Source: Saprospiraceae bacterium
GTDB taxonomy: Bacteria; Bacteroidota; Bacteroidia; Chitinophagales; Saprospiraceae
DNA length: 16,011 nt
Direction: 5' to 3'
Assembly: GCA_020852155.1 (NCBI GenBank)
Contig: JADZBJ010000007.1
Location: 1 to 16,011, forward strand
Shown: positions 1 through 6,807 of the stretch, in pieces
How positions within the stretch are numbered: the first letter of the stretch is position 1
How the letters are laid out: each line of letters starts with the position of its first letter
Program-made: the position numbers and the translations under genes
Notes under the pieces: model-generated
Told to the model about the DNA's origin: nothing
What the model saw: the letters and a program-made list of their open reading frames with translations, nothing else
Databases searched by the model: none

Positions 1-342
1 GATAACAGCCTGATTGCGCGATACCTGATCGTCGGACGCAATGATCTCATCCTGAATGGTTTGTATCAAGGCTTCACGACTTTCGATCTGACTTTGGAGC
101 GCCAGAAAACGATCATAGGCGGCTTCTTTGTTGGCTTCCGTTTTGCGGATCATGCGCTGTGTCGCCTCAATGTCGCGGATGATTTTTTTGCGTTTGTCTT
201 CCAGTTCTTTTTTGGATTGAGCCAGCAGGATTGCGGGCGCAAGACACAGGACCAGCATCAACAATGCGACCCAACCATGCGTCAACATGGCGGCAGATAT
301 TCGCTTCGATTGGCGAGGATATGCTTTAGTCCATGCGTTCAT
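1..342 (-). CDS. EnvC-like murein hydrolase activator, N-terminal part (runs off left edge)
   Basis: The first 114 codons of a protein entering from the right and leaving the window at base 1 are visible, with no stop. An N-terminal hydrophobic stretch (about residues 23-41, ending LLAQ) is a likely Sec signal peptide, followed directly by a charged, heptad-like helical region (KKELEDKRKKIIRDIEATQ and onward) typical of the coiled coil of EnvC/septal-ring factors. Family members carry a C-terminal M23/LytM domain that activates or cleaves peptidoglycan during cell separation; that domain would lie outside the window. The ATG at 342 overlaps the end of the DUF4292 gene by 17 bp, implying translational coupling. 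An in-frame ATG at 288 (residue 19) gives a more standard signal peptide and could be the true start. The order DUF4292 then M23-type protein is, from memory, common in Bacteroidota, which supports the call. Confidence 0.8.
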   Translation of the reverse strand, partial: MNAWTKAYPRQSKRISAAMLTHGWVALLMLVLCLAPAILLAQSKKELEDKRKKIIRDIEATQRMIRKTEANKEAAYDRFLALQSQIESREALIQTIQDEIIASDDQVSRNQAVI

Positions 343-1117
343 AATGGGAAGGGATTTCAAATCGCCAGGTTTTAGGCTGGTTAACTTGTATGTCTGAAAA
401 TTCAACCTCGACGTTAATCAGGCCATTTTCAGGGCTAAATGCGCTGATTTGACGAAAAAAAGGAAACCACACAGGAATACCTGAAGATTTTCGGTAGTCC
501 CTGAAATCCACGTTTAACGTCCGGTTTTCACGCAATTGAACAAAGCGTTCCTGGCGCAACTGATAACTGCCTTCTTCAATGCGGTATTCACTGCCCCACA
601 AGGTGTTAGAACCAGTAATGCGATGCAGGCTGTCGCGCACATCGGATTGAAACTGCATTTCAGGAAAAAAATATGGCGTGGCCAACAGGACGCTTTGCAA
701 TGCGTTGAAATCGGCAGGAAGCCCGTATTCGCGCCCCAGTGATTCGATGCTGTTGGCGCTGTAACGTTTGTTCAGGCGGTCAATCACCCAGAATGACTCG
801 CGCGTAATCAGGGCGCGTGCCGCTTCAAGTCCGAATTTCTTGACATTAACCCAAAGCGCGCTGTCGCGCACCCAGATCAGGTTGGCATTGGCCGAGATAG
901 ATTGATTGTCGTCTGCGCTGGTGATGCGCGCCTGCGCATTCAGGTAGCGAATATTATCTGTGGGGCGTTCGGATAACTTTTTCTTCAGGTAATCAACAGA
1001 GCGAGTGGAGGTAGCCGCCTGTGCCGGCTGGCCGTCCGCGCTGCGGCGCTTGCAGCCGGTTTGTTGTGCTGACGTCATCAGCAGACTCAACAAGAGTAAT
1101 GTAATCGCTTTATACAT
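326..1117 (-). CDS. DUF4292 family lipoprotein
   Basis: Encodes about 263 residues. From the chosen ATG at 1117 the protein begins MYKAITLLLLSLLMTSAQQ then TGC, a signal peptide with Cys22 as probable lipidation site; the lipobox (QTGC) is non-classical but tolerable in Bacteroidota. An upstream in-frame ATG at 1147 would add ten hydrophilic residues before the signal and is less likely. The rest is mostly beta-rich, with alternating hydrophobic residues and the phrases ANANLIWVRDSALWVNVKK and LGLEAARALIT-like motifs that resemble DUF4292, a LolA/LolB-like fold family in my recollection. A role in outer-envelope lipid or lipoprotein handling is inference only. It overlaps the EnvC-like gene by 17 bp and lies 77 bp below DUF4199, with its own promoter-like element between. 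Confidence 0.8.
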   Translation of the reverse strand: MYKAITLLLLSLLMTSAQQTGCKRRSADGQPAQAATSTRSVDYLKKKLSERPTDNIRYLNAQARITSADDNQSISANANLIWVRDSALWVNVKKFGLEAARALITRESFWVIDRLNKRYSANSIESLGREYGLPADFNALQSVLLATPYFFPEMQFQSDVRDSLHRITGSNTLWGSEYRIEEGSYQLRQERFVQLRENRTLNVDFRDYRKSSGIPVWFPFFRQISAFSPENGLINVEVEFSDIQVNQPKTWRFEIPSHYERMD

Positions 1118-1166
1118 GGGTTTAAAATCATTCGGGAAACAAGACATGCTTATTTCCCGAACGTTG

Positions 1167-1174
1167 CAAAAGTA
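1167..1174 (-). promoter_or_regulatory. Candidate -7 promoter element for the DUF4292-EnvC operon
   Basis: Read on the minus strand this is TACTTTTG, an exact match to the Bacteroidota -7 consensus TAnnTTTG, followed by CAACG. It lies about 50 bp before the preferred DUF4292 start at 1117. A clear TTTG -33 box is not seen at the expected distance, so the call is tentative. Confidence 0.45.
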
Positions 1175-1194
1175 ATCACATTATTGCATCATCC

Positions 1195-1704
1195 TTATTT
1201 TCTTCTCAGGACAACTGCTGAAATCAGCGAAACCAAAAATGCCACCGGGAAAGGCTCCAGAAACGTCAGGGCAAAGCGATACATCGGGTTTTGATACATT
1301 TCCTTGTAATGTGCCATCTCGGCTGCCTGTGCCTGTATTTCGGCTTCACTCGCGCCTGAATTGCGCAGGTTTTCCATCGCAGCCTGAATGTAAGTATCCA
1401 TAAAATCAGGCATTAATGTAGCGTAAACAACCATCCAGGCCAGCACATAACATACGCAGGAAATGAGCGCAATCAAAAGGCCGACCTTGAGGCCCTGGCC
1501 AAAACCGAGCGATCCGCCGGACTGCTCTCGGTAATGCCTGACGCCGGCAAAAATGAACATCATACTCAGAAAAATGCCGATATAACCCAGGATGGCGCCA
1601 TAACCTGTGTCAGAATGGCTGCGGAAATACATGGCCGTGGCCGTCATCAAAACGGCGCTGACAGCGCCTGAAATCAATCCGTAACGAAGTACCGTTTGTC
1701 GCAT
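1195..1704 (-). CDS. DUF4199 family membrane protein
   Basis: Encodes 169 residues from the ATG at 1704 (MRQTVLRYGL...), chosen because it places the first membrane helix close to the N-terminus as in DUF4199 proteins; an in-frame ATG at 1749 would add 15 residues. Four hydrophobic helices are visible at about residues 8-26, 36-56, 71-93 and 143-165. The YRE...G-FGQGLKVGLLIALI segment between helices 2 and 3 and the long acidic loop (FMDTYIQAAMENLRNSGAS onward) between helices 3 and 4 are typical of the family. Function is unknown. It follows the membrane LuxR-type gene on the same strand with a 123-bp gap holding a repeated 11-bp motif, so the two may be co-regulated. Hairpin terminators are not evident downstream. 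Confidence 0.82.
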   Translation of the reverse strand: MRQTVLRYGLISGAVSAVLMTATAMYFRSHSDTGYGAILGYIGIFLSMMFIFAGVRHYREQSGGSLGFGQGLKVGLLIALISCVCYVLAWMVVYATLMPDFMDTYIQAAMENLRNSGASEAEIQAQAAEMAHYKEMYQNPMYRFALTFLEPFPVAFLVSLISAVVLRRK

Positions 1705-1772
1705 GAGCGGAAAAAGTTTGAAGTGAAAGATGGCGGCAAAGCAAAGCATGAACCATTGGCTGAGGCATCATG

Positions 1773-1820
1773 CTTTCGGGTGATTTTTACTGAAAATGTT
1801 GAAATACATCTTTCGGGTGA
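1773..1820. repeat. Pair of 11-bp direct repeats upstream of DUF4199
   Basis: The motif CTTTCGGGTGA occurs at 1773-1783 and 1810-1820, each preceded by CAT or CATG, with a 37-bp period (about 3.5 helical turns). It lies between the LuxR-type gene and the DUF4199 start, upstream of the latter, so it could be a binding-site pair. There is no direct evidence for function. Confidence 0.4.
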
Positions 1821-1827
1821 GCACCGG

Positions 1828-2283
1828 TCAGGGTATCAGGCCCGTTTGACGAGCCTTCTGAATGGCTTGCGTTCGCCGCTGAACACCGAGTTTGGAAAAC
1901 ACATTCGAACTATGTGTTTTTACGGTATTGATGGACACAAACAACCTTTCCGCAATTTCCTGATTACTTAGCCCGGCTGCCATCAACGCCAACACCTCCA
2001 TTTCTCGGGGCGTGATGCCGTATTGCTCCATTAATTCATCAGGCGTTTTGTTCGGCGCAACAGGTGTAAATATTTCATCTTCGGACTGTTGACGGCTGCT
2101 CCGTCCCAGCCATATTCCTGCCGCCGCAAAAACGAGTGCGATGAGTCCGATATACCATTCCCTGGCCTCTGCATTCATCCAAAGGCGAAATCGAGAATAT
2201 TGCAGCGCCGCCATGAGCAGGCCCAACGACGCGCCGTACAACAACAATGTACTCCAGGGGATATTTCGCCAGTAAGTGGTCAT
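1828..2283 (-). CDS. Membrane-anchored LuxR-type helix-turn-helix regulator
   Basis: Encodes 151 residues. Two hydrophobic helices (about residues 11-30 and 43-60) form an N-terminal hairpin in the membrane, followed by a short polar linker and a C-terminal GerE/LuxR DNA-binding domain at about 86-148. The diagnostic residues are present: ITPREMEVLALMAAGLSNQEI, then SINTVKTHSSNVFSKLGV, including the recognition helix with KTH and the KLGV turn. No receiver or sensor domain is present, so it is not a classical response regulator; signal input would have to come through the membrane part or a partner such as the adjacent DUF4199 protein (inference). The start at 2283 leaves a 120-bp divergent gap from the cytochrome gene that contains a perfect dyad, a possible target site. 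Confidence 0.9.
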   Translation of the reverse strand: MTTYWRNIPWSTLLLYGASLGLLMAALQYSRFRLWMNAEAREWYIGLIALVFAAAGIWLGRSSRQQSEDEIFTPVAPNKTPDELMEQYGITPREMEVLALMAAGLSNQEIAERLFVSINTVKTHSSNVFSKLGVQRRTQAIQKARQTGLIP

Positions 2284-2319
2284 TCTGCAAAGATGAAAAA
2301 ACCTGCGAGAAGGAAGACC

Positions 2320-2334
2320 TGTCCAATCTGGACA
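2320..2334. promoter_or_regulatory. Perfect dyad TGTCCA-ATC-TGGACA in divergent promoter region
   Basis: A 6-3-6 perfect inverted repeat sits 37 bp before the LuxR-type start and 70 bp before the cytochrome start. Size and position fit an operator for a dimeric regulator, and the divergent LuxR-type HTH protein is the obvious candidate. Binding is inferred, not shown. A GCGATCGC octamer lies at 2355-2362 nearer the cytochrome. Confidence 0.4.
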
Positions 2335-2403
2335 ATTTTGCCATCTGAAATGCGGCGATCGCGCGGCTTCATATAGTTTTACGGCTCCTAAAGTAAAGTT
2401 ATT

Positions 2404-4371
2404 ATGCGTAAAACTCTGTTACTCTCGCTCTTAGTACCTGTTTTGTTGGGCATTTTTGGTTTTTTCCCGGTTGAAAACAAGAAAAAAAACTTCCACTCAG
2501 ATCATGAAAGGGAATACCTGAAATCCATGCTCAAAGCGCCTCGCGTGCCCGACTGGAAAGTTCATGTCCTGGAAATTGATTCCAATATTTTATTCCCGAC
2601 CGGAAAAGTCTGCGGTGGTTGCCACGGCAAAGACTCTGTCGGACACGCCCTGGTGACGACTTCAGGTGTAGATGTCAATATCTATGACGACTGGCGTAGC
2701 ACGATGATGGCCAATTCTGCCAAAGATCCTTTCTGGCGAGCCAAAGTCACGCATGAAATCATGGCCAACCCTGAGCACAGTACAGCCTTGCAGGACAAAT
2801 GCACGACCTGTCATGCGCCTTCTGGCAATTATCAGGCGAAATTGCACGATAATAAACCGCATTACCTGCTTTCAGACCTGTATGCTGACACCCTGGGGCT
2901 GGATGGCGTTTCCTGCCAAACCTGCCACGCTCAGGCTCCCGGCAATCTGGGGGCTTTGCATTCAGGAGCCATCAACTTCGATACGGCTAAAATCCGCATG
3001 GCATACGGGCCGTATGAATTCATTTTCATCCCGCCCATGCGACAATTCGTAGGCATCACACCACAATACGGCGAGCACATTCACGACGCCGGTATTTGCG
3101 CAGGATGCCACACTTTAATTACCAGTTCCGTAGACCTCGACGGCCATCCCACCGGCTCTACTTTTGTCGAACAGGCCACCTACCACGAATGGCTAAACAG
3201 CCGTTACGACCAGCAGCACGACAACATAACCTGTCAAGGATGCCATATTCCGCGCTTGCAGGATGAAATCATTATCGCCGCCAATTATCAATTCCTGACG
3301 CCCAAATATCCGTTTGGCGTTCACGAACTGACAGGTGCTAACACGATGATGCTCAAACTGTTGCGCAATAATATTGATACGCTGGGTATTCGCGCATTGC
3401 CGCAGCATTTCGATAGCACGATTGCCGCAACCATGCGTATGCTACAGCAAAAAACACTTGATTTGTCCGTCAGCACAACGAGCATCACGTCCGATTCAGC
3501 AACATTCGCCGTCAGGTTACAGAATAAAGCGGGACACAAATTTCCGTCAGGTTATCCTTCCCGTCGTTCATGGATTGAACTGGAAGTCGTGACCGCCGAC
3601 GGTAGCAGTTTGTTTCATTCGGGCCGTATGAACCCGGATTTTACCCTGGCGGATGAAGACCCGCATTACGAACCGCATTATCAAAAAATCGTTCAACCCG
3701 ATCAGGTGCAGATTTATGAATTAGTACCCGGCGATGTAACTGGGAATTTCACAACGCTGCTGGAACGCGCACATGTCGCCCTGAAAGATAATCGCCTGAC
3801 GCCCAGAGGTTTTTCACTGGCTGACGCCGCCTACGATACAACCCGCATTGTGGATGTCGCCAATGACCCGGATTTTAACCATCACGAAGGCGTTGAAGGA
3901 AGCGGCGATGACGTGGTGTATTACCGCATTCCGACCAAGGGCTACACCGGAACCTTGCAGGTGCGCGCCAGGGTTTGGTACCAGTCTGTACCCCCGAAAT
4001 GGGTGATGCCCATGTTCGCCTTTCACTCTCCGGAGATTGACTTTTTCCACAGCCTGTATGACGCTGCGGATAAGTCGCCCGTGCTGGTCGCCGAAAAAAT
4101 GCTGGATGGGATATTCGTTTCGCCATCGCCAACCGTTGACCTGAAACAACAGTGGAGCGTGAAATTATGGCCCAACCCGACACCGGATGGTAAAGTTTAT
4201 CTCGATGTGAAAAACGCCGCGATTAAAGACATAAAAGCCTGGAATGCCTCCGGTAAATTAGTGTTCCAGAGCGGACCAGTACGCGAGTTTTTCCTGAATG
4301 GCGAACCCGGGGTTTATTATGTTGAAATTCAAACATCCAGGGGTAGGGTAGTGAGGAAGGTGGTGCGTTGA
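2404..4371 (+). CDS. Five-haem c-type cytochrome with T9SS sorting domain
   Basis: Encodes 655 residues. An N-terminal hydrophobic signal (residues 4-22) directs export. Five CxxCH haem-binding motifs follow: CGGCH at 70, CTTCH at 133, CQTCH at 171, CAGCH at 232 and CQGCH at 277, so haems are in the N-terminal half. The layout resembles the cytochrome c554/multihaem family found in Bacteroidota. A beta-rich middle region (about 355-545) starts with the recurrent GHKFPSGYPSRR motif. The last 75 residues (WPNPTPDGKVYLDV ... GVYYVEIQTSRGRVVRKVVR) form a type A Por/T9SS sorting domain, so the mature protein is predicted to cross the outer membrane and be surface-attached or secreted. Electron transfer at the cell surface is an inference. 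It appears monocistronic: the hairpin array follows its stop. Confidence 0.92.
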   Translation: MRKTLLLSLLVPVLLGIFGFFPVENKKKNFHSDHEREYLKSMLKAPRVPDWKVHVLEIDSNILFPTGKVCGGCHGKDSVGHALVTTSGVDVNIYDDWRSTMMANSAKDPFWRAKVTHEIMANPEHSTALQDKCTTCHAPSGNYQAKLHDNKPHYLLSDLYADTLGLDGVSCQTCHAQAPGNLGALHSGAINFDTAKIRMAYGPYEFIFIPPMRQFVGITPQYGEHIHDAGICAGCHTLITSSVDLDGHPTGSTFVEQATYHEWLNSRYDQQHDNITCQGCHIPRLQDEIIIAANYQFLTPKYPFGVHELTGANTMMLKLLRNNIDTLGIRALPQHFDSTIAATMRMLQQKTLDLSVSTTSITSDSATFAVRLQNKAGHKFPSGYPSRRSWIELEVVTADGSSLFHSGRMNPDFTLADEDPHYEPHYQKIVQPDQVQIYELVPGDVTGNFTTLLERAHVALKDNRLTPRGFSLADAAYDTTRIVDVANDPDFNHHEGVEGSGDDVVYYRIPTKGYTGTLQVRARVWYQSVPPKWVMPMFAFHSPEIDFFHSLYDAADKSPVLVAEKMLDGIFVSPSPTVDLKQQWSVKLWPNPTPDGKVYLDVKNAAIKDIKAWNASGKLVFQSGPVREFFLNGEPGVYYVEIQTSRGRVVRKVVR

Positions 4372-4393
4372 TTGGGTTATTTGTTTATTTGGT

Positions 4394-4411
4394 GATTTGG
4401 TTATTTGTTTA
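4394..4411. repeat. Dispersed 18-bp T/G-rich repeat, copy 1
   Basis: GATTTGGTTATTTGTTTA is identical to 11079-11096. It lies in a low-complexity tract built of TTTGGTTATTTG-like words (4372-4412) directly after the cytochrome stop. The second copy is also just downstream of a plus-strand gene. The tract here lacks the inverted partner found at the other site. Confidence 0.6.
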
Positions 4412-4437
4412 ATGGCGATATGAGGAGGGGTGAAAAT

Positions 4438-5046
4438 TATAAACAGGAAACCCCTGACGGGGTTTTATCGATCGCGTTCACATTGGTTATAAACAGGAAA
4501 CCCCTGACGGGGTTTTTATGGATCGCGTTTACATTGGCTATAAACAGGAAACCCCTGACGGGGTTTTTGCGCTCGCGTTTACATTGGCCATAAACAGGAA
4601 ACCCCTGACGGGGTTTTTATGGATCACGTTCACTTTGGTTATAAACAGGGAACCCCTGACGGGGTTTTTATGGATCGCGTTTACATTGGCTATAAACAGG
4701 GAACCCCTGACGGGGTTTTTATGGATCGCGTTTACATTGGCTATAAACAGGGAACCCCTGACGGGGTTTTATGGATCGCGTTCACGTTGGCTATAAACAG
4801 GGAACCCCTGACGGGGTTTTTTGCGCTCGCGTTTACATTGGTTATAAACAGGATACCCCAGAAGGGGTTTTTTACGATCGCGTTTACGTGGGTTATAAAC
4901 AGGATACCCCAGAAGGTTTTTTTTACGATCGCGTTTACGTGGGTTATAAACAGGATACCCCAAAAGGGGTTTTTTACGATCGCGTTTACGTGGGTTATAA
5001 ACAGGATACCCCAAAAGGGATGCGGCTTTTCTGCTTGTACCGTATA
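4438..5046 (+). repeat. Tandem array of twelve 50/51-bp units, each with a terminator-like hairpin
   Basis: Units begin with TATAAACAGG (one with CATAAACAGG) at 4438, 4488, 4539, 4589, 4640, 4691, 4742, 4792, 4843, 4894, 4945 and 4996, giving spacings of 51 bp (eight times) and 50 bp (three times). Each unit then has a short stem, CCCC-TGAC-GGGG flanked by AA/TT, followed by 4-8 T, and ends with a GATCGCGTTTACATTGG-like tail. Units 1-8 have loop TGAC; unit 9 has AGAA, unit 10 AGAA with the stem shortened to GG, and units 11-12 AAAA, with a concerted change of the tail from ACATTGG to ACGTGGG. The last unit lacks the GGGG arm and decays into unrelated sequence. Long open frames cross the array only because the period is near 17 codons; the 50-bp units break each frame and no start region or domain supports translation. 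I treat it as non-coding. It also accounts for most of the gap between the cytochrome and YndJ-like genes. Confidence 0.9.
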
Positions 5047-5056
5047 AAAAACACAC

Positions 5057-5135
5057 AAAAACCCCGTCAGGGGTTCCCTGTTTATAGCCAATGTGGGATG
5101 ATTAACAAAACCCCGTCAGGGGTTTCCTGTTTATA
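5057..5135 (-). repeat. Two inverted copies closing the hairpin array
   Basis: The core of the array unit recurs in opposite orientation at 5057-5086 and 5107-5135 (CCCCGTCAGGGG followed by TTCCCTGTTTATA or TTTCCTGTTTATA). Both have the TGAC-type loop (GTCA on this strand), like units 1-8 rather than the adjacent units 9-12. Starts of the two copies are 50 bp apart. Their T-tract faces the minus strand, so with the direct units the locus could stop transcripts from either side. From 5136 to the ATG at 5184 I see no further structure. Confidence 0.85.
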
Positions 5136-5183
5136 AACGTGATGGGTTGAAAACATACCCCATTTCACGAATAACCATTTCAT

Positions 5184-6671
5184 ATGCGTCTTTCCCTCAC
5201 ATTACCTTCCTCCAGTCAGACGGACGATTTATTAAAGGAAGAATCATCTGCAGCATCAAGTTACCAGCAAGTTGGCGCAACAAAAGGCAAGGAAAAAATT
5301 ACCGGCTTTGACAATGACTACCAAAGGGTCAAAATTGGTCATGGCCGTCAGGACTTTGAACGAGCCAAACAGGGCTTGCGCGACTGGACGCATTTCCCTG
5401 AAACGTGGACCGATATTCTGCCTAAAAAAACGCCCATTCTGCCTGGACAAACCCTGTTGATGTACTTCCGATTGTTCGGATTTTGTTGGCAAAACGGGTG
5501 TCGTATCGTTTATGTCATTGATGAAACAGACCGTTTCGGCTTTGCTTATGGCACGTTGCCGAGCCATATTGAATACGGCGAGGAACTTTTTGCTGTTGAA
5601 ATTGACCAAAATGGCGACGTTTGGTATGAGTTGAAAGCCTTTTCCCGGCCTCGGCTTTGGGCCATAAAATCAGGCTATCCTTTGGCCCGGTTGTTACAGG
5701 AAAAATTTCGTCAGGATTCTGCTGCGGCCATGCGGCAACAGGTGAGTGGCACGCCGGAATTCAGTTTTACGCCCAATCGCTGGGCAGTGCATTTTATTTC
5801 TTTTTTCGCTTCGGCATGGCTGCTCTGGCCCGGCAGTTGGATGGGGCATCATTATGGATTATTGCCCCTGGCTTTTGCGCTTTGGATGATGACGCCCTGG
5901 GTATTGAGTTTTGCCGGTGATTTACTGCCGGCTGTGAAACGCCATACAGCACCATTATTGAAATGGCACTGGGTCGGGGCAGCCCTGGCGACGGTTTCCA
6001 TGTTGACGGAGCCTGGCTGGCTGTCGGCCTTGCTCGCGACGCCGTGGTTGGCAGGCGGACTATGGGTATCCCTTGCCGGGTGGCGTGATTTTTCCTTGAA
6101 ACAGATAGGTTTATCACAGATTTCAGTGCGATTTGGCTGCTTGTTCCTGTTGGTGGGGGTTATCTGGTTTTGGGCCGACCGGGCCGATATCAGGTTGCTT
6201 GGTTTCGGAGAAGATATTGTCAGACTAACGGCGTTGCATTTTCATTTTGCCGGATTTGCGCTGCCGGTATTGGCCGGGTTAATGTTGGCTCATTTTCCAA
6301 CGAATTTGCTTCGCATTGCGGCGGTTGGTGTGATGGCAGGCATTCCATTAACGGCCATTGGTATTACCACGACGCATTTGGGCATGGGGCCTTATATTGA
6401 AACGGCGGCATCTGTTACCATGTCGTTGTCGGCCTTGCTGGTGGCCCTTGCGTTGCTGCATGCTTCCTGGTCATTCAAGAGCATTTTTATGGCGTTGTCG
6501 GGACTGGTTTTGCTGTTTACCATGTCGCTGGCGTTGGGCTACGGACTACGGGTAATCACACCTGAATGGGCATTGAGCCTCGATTATATGCGCGCTATTC
6601 ACGGGTCGTTAAACGGATTGGTAGCGCTGCCGTTGGCATTTTATGCCATTTGGTATATCAGGAAACATTGA
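5184..6671 (+). CDS. DUF1990-YndJ fusion membrane protein
   Basis: Encodes 495 residues. Residues about 45-185 match the DUF1990 family: an N-terminal G-x-x-DFERAKQGLRDW segment, NGCRIVYVIDETDRFGFAYGT, a conserved GEELF and the KAFSRPRLWAIKSGYPLARL segment. From about residue 200 to the end there are eight to nine hydrophobic helices resembling the YndJ membrane family, including the His-rich LTALHFHFAGFALP (348-361) and MRAIHGSLNGL (469-479). In Bacillus the YndJ-type protein is separate; here both domains are in one chain with a polar linker near 186-199. Function of either part is not established; the conserved His residues in helices suggest metal, haem or proton chemistry, which is speculation. 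The start at 5184 is preceded by the inverted repeat copies; no clear ribosome-binding site is visible. The stop codon lies inside the MITE-like element. Confidence 0.85.
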   Translation: MRLSLTLPSSSQTDDLLKEESSAASSYQQVGATKGKEKITGFDNDYQRVKIGHGRQDFERAKQGLRDWTHFPETWTDILPKKTPILPGQTLLMYFRLFGFCWQNGCRIVYVIDETDRFGFAYGTLPSHIEYGEELFAVEIDQNGDVWYELKAFSRPRLWAIKSGYPLARLLQEKFRQDSAAAMRQQVSGTPEFSFTPNRWAVHFISFFASAWLLWPGSWMGHHYGLLPLAFALWMMTPWVLSFAGDLLPAVKRHTAPLLKWHWVGAALATVSMLTEPGWLSALLATPWLAGGLWVSLAGWRDFSLKQIGLSQISVRFGCLFLLVGVIWFWADRADIRLLGFGEDIVRLTALHFHFAGFALPVLAGLMLAHFPTNLLRIAAVGVMAGIPLTAIGITTTHLGMGPYIETAASVTMSLSALLVALALLHASWSFKSIFMALSGLVLLFTMSLALGYGLRVITPEWALSLDYMRAIHGSLNGLVALPLAFYAIWYIRKH

Positions 6672-6796
6672 GGCTGTCTCATAATTGTGCTTTTATAACT
6701 AACCGCTAATTACGCTAAATTGTTGATTTTCAATATTTTGCGTATTTAGCGGTTAATCTAATTTGCTCGATTTTACAACTTATGAGACAACCTCAA
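6668..6796. mobile_element. MITE-like 129-bp inverted-repeat element between convergent genes
   Basis: The ends form 17-bp terminal inverted repeats with one mismatch: TTGAGGCTGTCTCATAA at 6668-6684 and TTATGAGACAACCTCAA at 6780-6796. The word GAGGCTGTCTCA resembles ends of transposase-bearing insertion sequences. A second nested inverted repeat, TAACCGCTAATTACGC (6700-6715) against GCGTATTTAGCGGTTA (6740-6755), has one mismatch in 16. There is no room for a transposase. The left end contains the TGA stop of the YndJ-like gene and the right end stops 11 bp before the stop of the Delta-60 gene, so the element may also work as a bidirectional terminator. No target-site duplication is obvious. 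A plain terminator is the main alternative. Confidence 0.6.
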
Positions 6797-6807
6797 CAAA
6801 TGTCATT

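Noticed and set aside
61..375. Plus-strand 104-residue open frame
   Set aside because: It is antisense to the EnvC-like gene and the end of DUF4292, whose coding potential and motifs are clear.
2355..2362. GCGATCGC palindrome as a specific regulatory site
   Set aside because: It is an 8-bp palindrome common in some genomes; one copy near the cytochrome gives no support beyond chance.
4741..5091. Minus-strand and plus-strand open frames across the repeat array as protein genes
   Set aside because: Several frames on both strands stay open only because the repeat lacks stops and has a period near 51 bp; 50-bp units change frame and there is no start context or recognised domain.
4438..5135. 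CRISPR array
   Set aside because: The repeat occupies the whole 50/51-bp period; there are no unique spacers between copies, although a Cas6 gene is about 5 kb away.
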